This document shows, piece after piece, positions 25,752 through 33,139 of a DNA stretch of 56,905 bases. Under the pieces are notes generated by a model. It was given only the letters and a program-made list of their open reading frames with translations, was not told the DNA's origin and searched no databases. The number at the start of each line of letters is the position of its first letter. Position 1 is the first letter of the stretch. This DNA comes from a virus. Where the stretch lies: IMG/VR virus record IMGVR_UViG_3300035187_002953, positions 1 to 56,905 of that record; one strand, given 5' to 3'. The position numbers and the translations under genes are program-made.

Positions 25752-25932
25752 ATGTCAGAACAAAATGATGATATTTTTTTTACGGATGAAAATCGGACAG
25801 ATGATGTTGTTCGAAATAAAGAAGAATCCGCCTAAAGATACCGAGATCTATGATCTGGCTGTTAAGATTTATCTAAATTCAAGAGATCTCTTGCTTAAGA
25901 TGGCAGATGACCCTCAAAAGGATTTATTCTAA
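25752..25932 (+). CDS. Small protein requiring a +1 shift, unknown
   Basis: ATG 25752 has a good GGAG site. Frame 0 reads MSEQNDDIFFTDEN, then CGG ACA, and stops at 25833-25835. With a +1 shift at CGGA it continues GQMMLFEIKKNPPKDTEI to a stop at 25930-25932, 59 residues. An ATG in the +1 frame at 25786 offers a no-shift alternative but has no ribosome binding site. No domain recognised. Confidence 0.6.
25794..25797 (+). other. Apparent +1 frameshift site 7 (AAT CGG A)
   Basis: AAT CGG ACA GAT becomes AAT C GGA CAG ATG. This is the first example on the plus strand, outside the virion operon. Confidence 0.6.
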
Positions 25933-26027
25933 TTTTAACCGCTTTTCCGCGCAAAATTTTTTTCTTTTTTTAATCTTATTAGTTCTTGATTCAGGGTACT
26001 ATATTAATATGCTTATAAAGGAGAGCC

Positions 26028-26312
26028 ATGAATATATGGGAACTCATTAAGAACTTTGTTGGTAGTAACGACGTAGACAACATGGTTGTCGTTGATTACC
26101 TTTCTGACGAGGGCGAAGCTGGCGTTATTGCGATTCTGCGCAACAAATATAAAACCTTGTGCTTTTCTTACTTTAGCCTAGACCAATGGGAAATGATCCA
26201 AGACACCTCCTCAATCACGGATAAACATGTTGAGGAGATAGTCAAGGGGATCATTGATGATCTAGACACTGTTGTGTTTATAGATCCTGACGATTTAGAG
26301 CGTCGGGCTTAA
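26028..26312 (+). CDS. Acidic protein, unknown
   Basis: 94 residues, 20 of them Asp or close to it (LDTVVFIDPDDLERRA end). AAAGGAGAG precedes the ATG. It ends CGT CGG GCT TAA, with CGG followed by G, three codons from the end. A +1 read would give only GLN and a stop. Tail-to-tail overlap of 4 bases with the next gene. Confidence 0.6.
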   Translation: MNIWELIKNFVGSNDVDNMVVVDYLSDEGEAGVIAILRNKYKTLCFSYFSLDQWEMIQDTSSITDKHVEEIVKGIIDDLDTVVFIDPDDLERRA

Positions 26313-26896
26313 CTAAGCTTAAAAAGCTTCCCATGTGGGTCATCTAAGTAAGCTTGTCCATAAACTCCACAGGTTAACCACCCTAGAACCTCTTTAGCCA
26401 CTCTAGGAGAGTGCGTAAAGGGTAAAAACGTCTTTAAGTACTGTACAGAGTAATTGTTATTTGTATCTTCGTAGAACGTGTTATAGCGTTCCTTATTGAT
26501 ACAAAGTATAGAGTTAGTCTTGCCCTTGAGCTTTTTAAACAATTTAGTATTATGGTTCTTAGGCTCAACCAATATTACTGAATCAAATACAAATGATTTA
26601 AGGTTATATAGACTATAGAACAATTCACAGGATTCTTTATATCCTATAAATGTAATTGTCTTATATCCTACCTGAAAGGTGTCATACACGCTTTTCTGTA
26701 TCTGTATACAGGATAGGTCTGGATAGTTATAATCTTTCATATTAAAATAATATACATCATGGTTTTTTAACAGTAAGTTGTGAAAGCTATTACCCAATGG
26801 TGAAGCCATTAGTCTTTCATCGATTATTATCGCCTTATCTGTTGTTATTCTCATATTATCAGTGAGTGTGAGCATATTGGTGTTTTCCTTTTTCAT
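26309..26896 (-). CDS. Leftward unknown alpha/beta protein
   Basis: 195 residues. A central ITFIGYKESCELFYSLYN resembles the nucleophile elbow of alpha/beta hydrolases (G-x-S-like GYKES), and SVILVEPK follows as a beta strand. The His/Asp partners are not certain, so the fold is only suggested. It is on the opposite strand to its neighbours. Confidence 0.55.
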   Translation of the reverse strand: MKKENTNMLTLTDNMRITTDKAIIIDERLMASPLGNSFHNLLLKNHDVYYFNMKDYNYPDLSCIQIQKSVYDTFQVGYKTITFIGYKESCELFYSLYNLKSFVFDSVILVEPKNHNTKLFKKLKGKTNSILCINKERYNTFYEDTNNNYSVQYLKTFLPFTHSPRVAKEVLGWLTCGVYGQAYLDDPHGKLFKLS

Positions 26897-26898
26897 AA

Positions 26899-27069
26899 TC
26901 AGTAGCTACTGTATCCATCGTAGTTGTCAGAATCGTATTCGTAGTCTTGTTTAGGGTATTTGTTAAAGAAATTAGAGGCACTATAGGTGTCCATGATCTC
27001 TTCGATCATTTCTTCGTCCTCCTGTGTTTCTACGTATACGCTTTCTGGGTATACCTTTTTACGTGGCAT
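26899..27069 (-). CDS. Small acidic Tyr-rich protein, unknown
   Basis: 56 residues, MPRKKVYPESVYVETQED, ending YDSDNYDGYSSY. Start ATG 27069 with an AGGAGAATC site; co-directional with 26309-26896. Confidence 0.55.
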   Translation of the reverse strand: MPRKKVYPESVYVETQEDEEMIEEIMDTYSASNFFNKYPKQDYEYDSDNYDGYSSY

Positions 27070-27416
27070 TTTGATTCTCCTATATGATTAGTGGTTTTTA
27101 TCGCCGGCGGACACCGACGTAGGGGATAATCTATCGACTCTTATGGTCTTTGTCAACTCGTAGGCATAAATATCCAAAATATTTTTCCGGCCGACTCCAT
27201 AATGGGCTCTAACCTATATAAACTAGTATAAAGTTCATTAGGTCTAAAAAATAGGGAAAAATTTTAGGCCACTAACTATTATAACATATGATACAACGTA
27301 ATCTTTAACGTGCCCACCGGAGTATGGGGGGTATCTACTAAGAATATTACTAGCACATGCACTAACAATGCTTGTGCTTTTTTTTGCCACAACTAACCCA
27401 ATAAAGGAGGGAAACA
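27070..27416. other. 347-base gene-free control region
   Basis: It separates leftward and rightward genes. It contains a GC-rich patch near 27105, TATAAACTAGTATAAAG-like AT-rich boxes near 27217 that could hold a promoter, and a hairpin with T-run at 27352-27386. No convincing reading frame. Confidence 0.4.
27352..27386 (+). terminator. Hairpin with T-run before the LysM gene
   Basis: AGCACA pairs with TGTGCT around a 15-base loop, followed by TTTTTTTT. It would end or attenuate transcription coming from the left, just before the strong RBS of the LysM gene. Confidence 0.45.
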
Positions 27417-27698
27417 ATGGCACATAACAACAAAGCAAAGGTGCTTATGTTTGTAGCTGCAATAGCTGCATTCATAGGGCTAGTAATGTACACCGGTAAG
27501 GCGTATGATGAGTTCAGCTGTGAGGCTGCTACTCATACTATGTCATATGGTGACACTGTCTATAGTGTTGCAAGGACATACTGTAAGAATAACTACAGTA
27601 ATGCAGTGCAATATATCATGGACAGTAACAACATAACTAGCAGGCAATTAACTAGCCTACGTATGGGTACAATTATCCATATAGAGGCGACTAAATAG
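27417..27698 (+). CDS. Membrane-anchored LysM protein
   Basis: 93 residues. AAAGGAGGGAAACA precedes ATG. One membrane helix (VLMFVAAIAAFIGLVMYTG, residues 9-27), then a LysM-like domain: HTMSYGDTVYSVARTYC, IMDSNNITSRQLTSLRMGT, IIHIEA. LysM binds N-acetylglucosamine of peptidoglycan. It may alter the host envelope after infection. First gene of the GC-richer cassette block. Confidence 0.65.
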   Translation: MAHNNKAKVLMFVAAIAAFIGLVMYTGKAYDEFSCEAATHTMSYGDTVYSVARTYCKNNYSNAVQYIMDSNNITSRQLTSLRMGTIIHIEATK

Positions 27699-27789
27699 CC
27701 TAGCCTGTGTGGGTGGGATGGGTATCCATATATGGGTACTCATTCCACCACCATGCACTATACATAGCCACTACAAATAAGGAGGATAT

Positions 27790-27972
27790 ATGATATTGCA
27801 AATGTTATACAAATGTCTGTCTTGCGATGGGCGATACCGGTACGATCAGCTGAAGGATGGTGAATGCGAATCATGCATAGCTAGCCTTCCTATGTACAAT
27901 GCTTTAATGCATCACTTAGCAACTACTGATCCAGGTACGCCGTTCGTATACAGGCCGGATACTAATCGTTAG
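27790..27972 (+). CDS. Small zinc-finger protein
   Basis: 60 residues with CLSC and CESC knuckles, AAGGAGG site before ATG. It uses CGG (27838, followed by T) as in-frame arginine, since the +1 frame stops after five codons while frame 0 keeps the second knuckle. Confidence 0.6.
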   Translation: MILQMLYKCLSCDGRYRYDQLKDGECESCIASLPMYNALMHHLATTDPGTPFVYRPDTNR

Positions 27973-27999
27973 TAATAGCGAATAGTATTCATGATACTA

Positions 28000-28035
28000 G
28001 AGGGTAGTCCTACCAAGGGCTGCCCTCTTTTTATT
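28000..28035 (+). terminator. Repeated-family terminator T1
   Basis: GAGGGTAGTCC pairs with GGGCTGCCCTC, then TTTTTATT. First of seven near-identical rho-independent terminators, one after each cassette gene. Confidence 0.85.
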
Positions 28036-28066
28036 ACCCATCTACACCAAGGAAAGGAGGTGAACA

Positions 28067-28237
28067 ATGGCACAAACAGCTAGTCTCTTCGGAGCGGCGT
28101 TGGTAGACGGTCTTCGGATCGGTCTTACTAGCGGACGCACCGCAGAGCAGCAGGCTGCAGCTGACAGGGATGAATCCTTGTTCGTTGTAGAAGCAATCTG
28201 TGACGCTCTCGAGCGTGCAGGTTACAAGCGTATCTAA
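28067..28237 (+). CDS. Small helical protein of the cassette block, unknown
   Basis: 56 residues, MAQTASLFGAALVDGLRIG and ending LERAGYKRI. It has a full-length AAAGGAGGTGA site and should be highly expressed. It contains an in-frame CTT CGG ATC at 28115 that must be read as Leu-Arg-Ile for the protein to continue; compare the shifting CTT CGG AGT of site 2. Confidence 0.65.
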   Translation: MAQTASLFGAALVDGLRIGLTSGRTAEQQAAADRDESLFVVEAICDALERAGYKRI

Positions 28238-28259
28238 CGATATGCTCTTGCAGCTGATC

Positions 28260-28296
28260 GACTAAGAGTCGGAGGAGTAACGCACCTTGGCAACAG
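28260..28296 (+). repeat. 37-base post-gene repeat, copy 1
   Basis: GACTAAGAGTCGGAGGAG then TAACGCACCTTGGCAACAG. Copy 2 is at 28613-28649 with one difference. GACT and AGTC can form a small hairpin. Both copies sit between a stop codon and a family terminator. Confidence 0.6.
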
Positions 28297-28313
28297 AACA
28301 AGCGGGATCAATT

Positions 28314-28350
28314 GAGGGTAGCCCCTAGCAAAGGCTGCCCTCTTTTTATT
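28314..28350 (+). terminator. Repeated-family terminator T2
   Basis: GAGGGTAGCCCCTAGCAAAG then GCTGCCCTC and TTTTTATT. Confidence 0.85.
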
Positions 28351-28379
28351 GTCCCCTACACCAAGGAAAGGAGGTGAAA

Positions 28380-28598
28380 ATGGACAAACTCTGGAGTGAA
28401 AACCGGGTATGGGTGGTAGCAGCCGCCCTTCTCGTGTTTACACCTCTTGCGAGCTGGATCTTCACGATCATCGGCGTCGGTTTCGACATCGTTGGTTTTG
28501 TGCTAGGTCTGGTGAACTGGTTCGGCCTGTTTGTAGTAGCTATCGTAGCTGCTGCATACGTGGCAAGGAAACAGTTGACGAACTCGGAAGAGTCCTAA
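28380..28598 (+). CDS. Small two-helix membrane protein
   Basis: 72 residues with two hydrophobic segments (VWVVAAALLVFTPLASWIF and a second at about residues 45-64). AAAGGAGGTGA precedes ATG 28380. In-frame CGG followed by G at 28404 is read as Arg. Could be a holin-like or envelope-modifying protein; not distinguishable from sequence. Confidence 0.6.
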   Translation: MDKLWSENRVWVVAAALLVFTPLASWIFTIIGVGFDIVGFVLGLVNWFGLFVVAIVAAAYVARKQLTNSEES

Positions 28599-28612
28599 TA
28601 CAGGATCCAACT

Positions 28613-28649
28613 GACTAAGAGTCGGAGGAATAACGCACCTTGGCAACAG
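28613..28649 (+). repeat. 37-base post-gene repeat, copy 2
   Basis: Same element as 28260-28296 with one substitution, again directly upstream of a family terminator. Confidence 0.6.
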
Positions 28650-28660
28650 CATAAGCGGTA

Positions 28661-28696
28661 GAGGGTAGCCCCTAATAAGGGCTGCCCTCTTTTAAT
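28661..28696 (+). terminator. Repeated-family terminator T3
   Basis: GAGGGTAGCCCCTAATAAGG then GCTGCCCTC and TTTTAATT. Confidence 0.8.
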
Positions 28697-28770
28697 TGCA
28701 ATACATACCTAGTTACAACGTAAGCACAGACTCAGTATCTAAGGTAACCCTGACATGATGAGCTCCTGGG

Positions 28771-28990
28771 CACGATAGCCGAAAAAGTTTCTGCCCTCTT
28801 TTTTTTGCAGACCACCCCGGAATGCCGTGTGATCGGATCCACGTTAACTGTCCGTGAACCTACCGTTGGCAACTCGGTAGCAAAACAAAGGCCACCAAGG
28901 CGGTACGTAGCCTCAGGTCATCCCGACCAACGTACACAACGAAAGGATGGGCGAAATGACCCCTTCAATCACAACACCTGGAAACAGGCT
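28771..28990 (+). repeat. 220-base direct repeat, copy 1 (leader of paralogue A)
   Basis: Identical to 29875-30094 except for one visible base. It covers a CTGCCCTC plus T8 run (half of a family terminator), a 140-base leader with a CTACCG...CGGTAG hairpin, the RBS and the first 35 bases of the coding region. It fills most of the 357-base gap before 28956. Confidence 0.85.
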
Positions 28991-29381
28991 TTCAGTAAGA
29001 ATCGTCACGATGCGGGAGCAGAATGGACCTAACGGCCCGTTCGTCTCTTTGTCGGTGGCGGATGACTTTGAAAGCGGGTTTGCTCGTATCAATGCCAATG
29101 AAGGTGATCTTGTCTCGTACACGATCTCTACAGAGGTGTGGGTAGAGTTGCTTGCAATCATCGTCAAGACGACTGGAGCAAAGGCACAGACGAAAATGAG
29201 CAAAGGCAAGCGCCCTGCTAAGTACGTCTCCTTCGACAAGATCGTGAAGCTCGTTATCGAGCAAACGGCTCCGTTGAAGGTGGTTCGCAAGAATCGTGTC
29301 GACGCCATCACTATCAGTGGTGACGTTAAGGCTGTTACCTCACGTGAGAAGCGTGCAGGCAACGGCATCAGCCTAGACTAA
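28956..29381 (+). CDS. Cassette paralogue A, unknown
   Basis: 141 residues from the second ATG; AAAGG is only one base from the first ATG at 28947 but 9 bases from 28956. It contains GPFVSLSVADDFESGFAR, VWVELLAIIV and a C-terminal REKRAGNGISLD. Three relatives lie at 30060, 30680 and 31431. They share V-S-L-x-x-x-D, an E/D-x-W segment and the R-A-G-N-x-x-x-x-D end. Predicted mixed alpha/beta, soluble. Uses ATG CGG GAG in frame. Function unknown. Confidence 0.7.
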   Translation: MTPSITTPGNRLSVRIVTMREQNGPNGPFVSLSVADDFESGFARINANEGDLVSYTISTEVWVELLAIIVKTTGAKAQTKMSKGKRPAKYVSFDKIVKLVIEQTAPLKVVRKNRVDAITISGDVKAVTSREKRAGNGISLD

Positions 29382-29408
29382 CGTCTAGTTTCCGGGGAAG
29401 AATAAACT

Positions 29409-29445
29409 GAGGGTAGCTCCTAGCAAGAGCTGCCCTCTTTTTATT
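29409..29445 (+). terminator. Repeated-family terminator T4
   Basis: AGCTC pairs with GAGCT inside the conserved GAGGGT/GCCCTC stem, a compensated change relative to T7 (AGTCC/GGACT). Confidence 0.85.
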
Positions 29446-29476
29446 GACGTATATACATAAACGAAAGGAGTAATAT

Positions 29477-29758
29477 ATGTCTACTAAGCGGAAGAAGAGT
29501 CCTAACTTCTATGGTTGTTCATGCACTAGATGTGGTGTATGGATTGATCCCAAGAAAGGATATTGGTCTGCTGTATGGGTCTATTGTACAACATGTTATG
29601 TTGCGCGATTTGACAATGCTCAGCCAAAACCAAAGAAGAACAAGGTAGAGATACCAAAGGACGACCTACACCTGGAGAGATGCAGGTGTGGCCGTATATA
29701 TGAGGTAGAAGAAAACTACGAAGATATTATGCTTTGTAGCTACTGTTACCAAGTATAA
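29477..29758 (+). CDS. Zinc-binding protein with four knuckles
   Basis: 93 residues with SCTRCG, YCTTCY, RCRCGR and CSYCYQ pairs, consistent with two zinc sites. GAAAGGAG precedes ATG. It contains AAG CGG AAG at 29489, read in frame because all Cys pairs lie downstream in frame 0; compare the shifting AAG CGG ATA of site 6. Confidence 0.65.
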   Translation: MSTKRKKSPNFYGCSCTRCGVWIDPKKGYWSAVWVYCTTCYVARFDNAQPKPKKNKVEIPKDDLHLERCRCGRIYEVEENYEDIMLCSYCYQV

Positions 29759-29765
29759 CTAAATC

Positions 29766-29802
29766 GAGGGTGGCCCCTAGCAAGGGCTGCCCTCTTTTTA
29801 TT
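29766..29802 (+). terminator. Repeated-family terminator T5
   Basis: GAGGGTGGCCCCTAGCAAGG then GCTGCCCTC and TTTTTATT. Confidence 0.85.
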
Positions 29803-29874
29803 GCTGACGCACCTAGACATAACGTAACCACAGAGTCAGTGTCTATGGTAACCACGGGCCGATAAGCTCCTGGT

Positions 29875-30094
29875 CACGATAGCCGAAAAAGTTTCTGCCC
29901 TCTTTTTTTTGCAGACCACCCCGGAATGCCGTGTGATCGGATCCACGTTAACTGTCCGTGAACCTACCGTTGGCAACTCGGTAGCAAAACAAAGGCCACC
30001 AAGGCGGTACGTAGCCTTAGGTCATCCCGACCAACGTACACAACGAAAGGATGGGCGAAATGACCCCTTCAATCACAACACCTGGAAACAGGCT
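29875..30094 (+). repeat. 220-base direct repeat, copy 2 (leader of paralogue B)
   Basis: Second copy of 28771-28990 at an offset of 1104 bases. The near identity contrasts with clear divergence in the downstream coding parts, so the leader is either recently converted or under strong constraint. Confidence 0.85.
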
Positions 30095-30485
30095 GCATGT
30101 CCGGATCGTCACGATGCGGGAGCAGAATGGGCCTAACGGTCCGTTCGTCTCCTTGTCAGTGGCGGACGACTTTGACCCTGGGTTCAACCGCATCAACGCC
30201 AACGAAGGTGATCTTGTCTCGTACACGATGACCCCTGAGGTGTGGGTAGAGTTGCTCAAGATCATCGTTGCCAAAACCGGTGCAAAGGCACAGACCAAGA
30301 CGAGCAAAGGCAAGCGCCCTGCTCCCTACGTCTGCTTTGACAAAGTAGTCAAGCTCGTTATCGAGCAGACTGCTCCAATCAAGGTGACTCGCAAGAGCCG
30401 TGTCGACGCCATCACCATCAGTGGTGACGTCAAGGCCGTGTCTTCACGTGACAAGCGTGCGGGCAACGGCATCAGCCTCGACTAG
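30060..30485 (+). CDS. Cassette paralogue B, unknown
   Basis: 141 residues, closest to paralogue A. GPFVSLSVADDFDPGFNR and REKRAGN-like DKRAGNGISLD ends match. It carries an in-frame GTC CGG ATC at 30102 where paralogue A has GTA AGA ATC, direct evidence that CGGA is read as Arg here. Strong RBS, own terminator. Confidence 0.7.
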   Translation: MTPSITTPGNRLHVRIVTMREQNGPNGPFVSLSVADDFDPGFNRINANEGDLVSYTMTPEVWVELLKIIVAKTGAKAQTKTSKGKRPAPYVCFDKVVKLVIEQTAPIKVTRKSRVDAITISGDVKAVSSRDKRAGNGISLD

Positions 30486-30513
30486 CAATCGAGTTTCCGG
30501 GGAAAAGTAAATT

Positions 30514-30550
30514 GAGGGTAGTTCCTAGCAAGGACTGCCCTCTTTTTATT
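30514..30550 (+). terminator. Repeated-family terminator T6
   Basis: GAGGGTAGTTCCTAGCAAGG then ACTGCCCTC and TTTTTATT. Confidence 0.85.
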
Positions 30551-30679
30551 GGAGTCCCACTCCGATGCTGGTCATCCGACTAGCAGGTGGGGAGGCGAAC
30601 TGTCTCGTAAGAGGCATTGCCCGGTTGGATACCGCTCTATTAGGGTGCTGCAATGCATCCAACCTGAAAGGAGGTTAAA

Positions 30680-31093
30680 ATGAACAACATCCCTTCGGGA
30701 CGTGTACTTGTTCGTGTGAGCGTCGCTTACTCGAGGAAGAACACCGTCACCGGCGAGGTTTTCGTGTCGCTCAACGTAGCTGATTCGATGACCGCTGGGT
30801 ACGAGCGTTTGCCACAAGCAGATCTCGTCACCTACGCCGTGGCCAAGGACGTGTGGACCATTCTCGTTCGCGAGATTGCAACACGCGGTGCCAAGGCTAC
30901 CAAGGGTATTGACAAGAACAAGGAGTCCTACTCCAAGTTCTCGCCAAAGGTCGTTGAGTTGGTTATCCAGCTCACCGCTCCGATGGTGGTCAAGAATGTT
31001 GGTCGTAAGGGTTCGGCTCTCAGCATCGCTGGGAACGTATCCGCGATCAATGTTCGTGAGCGTCGTGCTGGCAACGGCATCGCTCTCGACTAG
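30680..31093 (+). CDS. Cassette paralogue C, unknown
   Basis: 137 residues, MNNIPSGRVLVRVSVAYSRK, FVSLNVADSMTAGYERLP, SPKVVELVIQLTAPMVV, ending RRAGNGIALD. GAAAGGAGG RBS. The 130 bases before it form a GC-rich leader unlike that of A and B. No in-frame CGG. Confidence 0.7.
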   Translation: MNNIPSGRVLVRVSVAYSRKNTVTGEVFVSLNVADSMTAGYERLPQADLVTYAVAKDVWTILVREIATRGAKATKGIDKNKESYSKFSPKVVELVIQLTAPMVVKNVGRKGSALSIAGNVSAINVRERRAGNGIALD

Positions 31094-31430
31094 TCGATAC
31101 ACCTCGGTGTGACGGGTCTCGTACTGAACCAGCAGTGAACTGGGAAGCCGATAGCACGGCAAAGGTGGGCTCATGACCTACATGCTATACATGGTTGTAA
31201 GAACCTAGTCAAGACGACCGATATGCACCGTTGCTGCGAAAGTAGGTCGAAATCAAACTTGATGGAGAGGGTAGTCCCTGGCAAGGACTGCCCTCTTTTT
31301 ATTGCTTAATACCAAAGTCTGCTAGCTTACATAGATTACCGAAATGATATTCTAAACCGGCTAGCGCCCCCGTGGGGGGCTGGGGAGAAACTCCCTGTAT
31401 GTCAACTATAAATTACTGGGAGGTAATGAT
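31094..31430. other. 337-base gap with terminator and GC-rich leader
   Basis: Holds about 170 bases of GC-rich sequence that may be transcribed as a 3' UTR, terminator T7 and a leader with a GGCTAGCGCCCCCGTGGGGG patch near 31359. No reading frame of note. Confidence 0.4.
31267..31304 (+). terminator. Repeated-family terminator T7
   Basis: AGTCCC pairs with GGGACT-like GGACT inside the conserved stem, followed by TTTTTATT. Confidence 0.85.
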
Positions 31431-31832
31431 ATGACACAGAAAGTCCAAGTACGGATCTCGACTGTTGCAATACGCGACGGGAAAGACTCCAAATTCGTAA
31501 GCCTCAATATCAGCGATGAGATGTCCCCTGGATATGATCGTCTTCCTGATGCTGAGTTGAAGTCCTACTCGCTCTCATTAGAGTTGTGGGACAAGTTCAA
31601 ACTTCACTCTGAGAAATTGGGTGTGAAATGGACTTCGAAGAAGGACAAGAATGGCAAAGCGTATCTAACAAGTTCGCCGAAGGTGGTTACATTTGATGTG
31701 GCTCTCACTCGGTCCTTGGTAGATTCCGTGAAAGACTTGGATCGTACTACACGTTCCTTGACCTTGAGCGGTACTGCTGGAAACATTCAAGTGCGTGAAC
31801 AACGTGCGGGAAATACCGTCAATTTCGATTGA
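31431..31832 (+). CDS. Cassette paralogue D, unknown
   Basis: 133 residues: VRISTVAIRDGKDSKFVSLN, SPGYDRLPDAELKSY, SSPKVVTFDVALTR, ending REQRAGNTVNFD. Divergent member of the family. GTA CGG ATC at 31452 and ACT CGG TCC are read in frame. The leader ATAAATTACTGGGAGGTAAT is shared with the next gene. Confidence 0.7.
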   Translation: MTQKVQVRISTVAIRDGKDSKFVSLNISDEMSPGYDRLPDAELKSYSLSLELWDKFKLHSEKLGVKWTSKKDKNGKAYLTSSPKVVTFDVALTRSLVDSVKDLDRTTRSLTLSGTAGNIQVREQRAGNTVNFD

Positions 31833-31859
31833 TTCAAGTATTTCTTTACAAATAGTCGT

Positions 31860-31910
31860 GAGTGTCAGTATGTCTTCGGATGTGCTGACACTCATTACTC
31901 ATATTTTTTT
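31860..31910 (+). terminator. Terminator after paralogue D
   Basis: GAGTGTCAG pairs with CTGACACTC around a TTCG-containing loop; T7 run follows after 9 bases. Different sequence from the repeated family. Confidence 0.65.
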
Positions 31911-31967
31911 GTGTGTAACTCAACTAGATATCCGAAAAATCCAATAAATTACTGGGAGGTAATTACA

Positions 31968-32420
31968 ATGACAAAAATATCCGCAATTCATCCAAACACA
32001 ATCCTACGTGGAACAAATTCAATTGAGCTATTAACTACATCAACAAATGTAAACTTCGTAAAGAAAACATTTGAGTGCAGATGGGATCTTGATTCTCTTT
32101 GGACTGACCACTTTACCCCTAACGATCAGATTCGTTCAGCATTTGTATACAAGCACGATAAGTTCAAAGATACATACAATGTACTTATTGTTTTCCTCAC
32201 TCTTGCGGTTAACAATAGTGGTAAATATATTACAAAAGTTGAACGTAAGAAATATCGAATCAATTTAAATTCTAAAGCTATTTGTGTAGCATGGGGCAAT
32301 AGAAAATCTTTTCCATTAGAATATAGTTTCAATGAAATCGATCTAAATGATTTGAAAGCACAACTGTTTGAGATAACATCTGAATCAGCTGTGTTGTTCA
32401 AACAGGTAGTTAACACCTGA
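31968..32420 (+). CDS. Unknown protein
   Basis: 150 residues from ATG 31968, 8 bases after GGGAGG; the reading upstream to 31911 lies before the shared leader. Mixed alpha/beta with IRSAFVYKHDKFKDTYNVLI. Composition returns to AT-rich. No family recognised. Confidence 0.6.
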   Translation: MTKISAIHPNTILRGTNSIELLTTSTNVNFVKKTFECRWDLDSLWTDHFTPNDQIRSAFVYKHDKFKDTYNVLIVFLTLAVNNSGKYITKVERKKYRINLNSKAICVAWGNRKSFPLEYSFNEIDLNDLKAQLFEITSESAVLFKQVVNT

Positions 32421-32516
32421 AAACCCCTCGGTCAGTCCTACCGGGATAAAGTTAATAATGGACAACACAAATTCTCTAAGAATAAAGAAACTCATACAAA
32501 AGAAAGAAGATAACTT

Positions 32517-32714
32517 ATGTCTGGAATGATATACACAAAAGACGGAAAACTACACGATGTTTACGAGATGACTTTGCCTCAAGCAATTCAAGAATTCAGC
32601 TCAAGAACAATATCACTAACAGAAATTTGCGAAATGCAAGGTGAAATTATCCAGATTCTATCAGATAAAATCATTCACCTAGAAGATCGCCTAACCGCTC
32701 TAGAAAGGAGCTAA
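32517..32714 (+). CDS. Small coiled-coil protein, unknown
   Basis: 65 residues; the second half EMQGEIIQILSDKIIHLED is a heptad-like coiled coil. Followed 2 bases later by the next gene. Confidence 0.55.
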   Translation: MSGMIYTKDGKLHDVYEMTLPQAIQEFSSRTISLTEICEMQGEIIQILSDKIIHLEDRLTALERS

Positions 32715-32716
32715 TA

Positions 32717-33055
32717 ATGACAACTCTAAAAGAGCTCATTAACCATTACTGCGAAGATGAAGACGCAGTAATAATCGAAACACTTACAGAGGACATAGCA
32801 AACTTGTTATGCGATCCCAATGAAGATGATCTAGATGTCTGGAACGAACGAATTACAAAGTTCAGTAAAGATATCATTGAGATTCGTTGGAGAGGTTTAA
32901 GTGTTAGACGTGGAGTTATGTATGTAACCCGTTCCGAAGGTAATTGGATTGGATTTACAACAGCAGGAAATGGTACACCTGCCTACATATTCCCAGTCAA
33001 CGATATTTTCGCGGAAACCATTTATTGGGAAATTCTGTCGAGAACATTGTTGTAA
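32717..33055 (+). CDS. Unknown protein
   Basis: 112 residues, acidic N-terminal half and beta-rich second half (RWRGLSVRRGVMYVTRSEG). AAAGGAG precedes ATG. No domain recognised. Confidence 0.6.
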   Translation: MTTLKELINHYCEDEDAVIIETLTEDIANLLCDPNEDDLDVWNERITKFSKDIIEIRWRGLSVRRGVMYVTRSEGNWIGFTTAGNGTPAYIFPVNDIFAETIYWEILSRTLL

Positions 33056-33060
33056 AGATC

Positions 33061-33139
33061 CTACTTCCCCCAAGTAGAAGACGGAGTTGAGAGCCCCGTA
33101 CTGTCCCCAACAGTAGAAAGCATTCGTTGCTAGCTCTCC
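33061..33139 (+). ncRNA. Structured intergenic RNA with C-rich loops
   Basis: Hairpin CTACTT/AAGTAG with loop CCCCC, then a junction closed by GAGAGC (33089-33094) and GCTCTC (33133-33138). The junction holds TACTGT/ACAGTA with loop CCCCA and AGCA/TGCT with loop TTCGT. Perfect pairing in four stems within 79 bases is unlikely by chance in AT-rich DNA. Confidence 0.5.

Noticed and set aside
2932-25797. CGGA as a four-base arginine codon
   Set aside because: Cannot be excluded, but IHE-GLT and KAL-GVSDYRW match known motifs with glycine and no extra Arg, and no tRNA with a UCCG-type anticodon is visible here.
28409-28618. Overlapping 69-residue frame
   Set aside because: Shadow of the membrane protein 28380-28598, which has the strong RBS.
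28805-29032. 75-residue frame repeated at 29909
   Set aside because: It lies wholly in the 220-base DNA repeat and its 3' end overlaps paralogues A/B; conservation is explained by the repeat, and there is no RBS.
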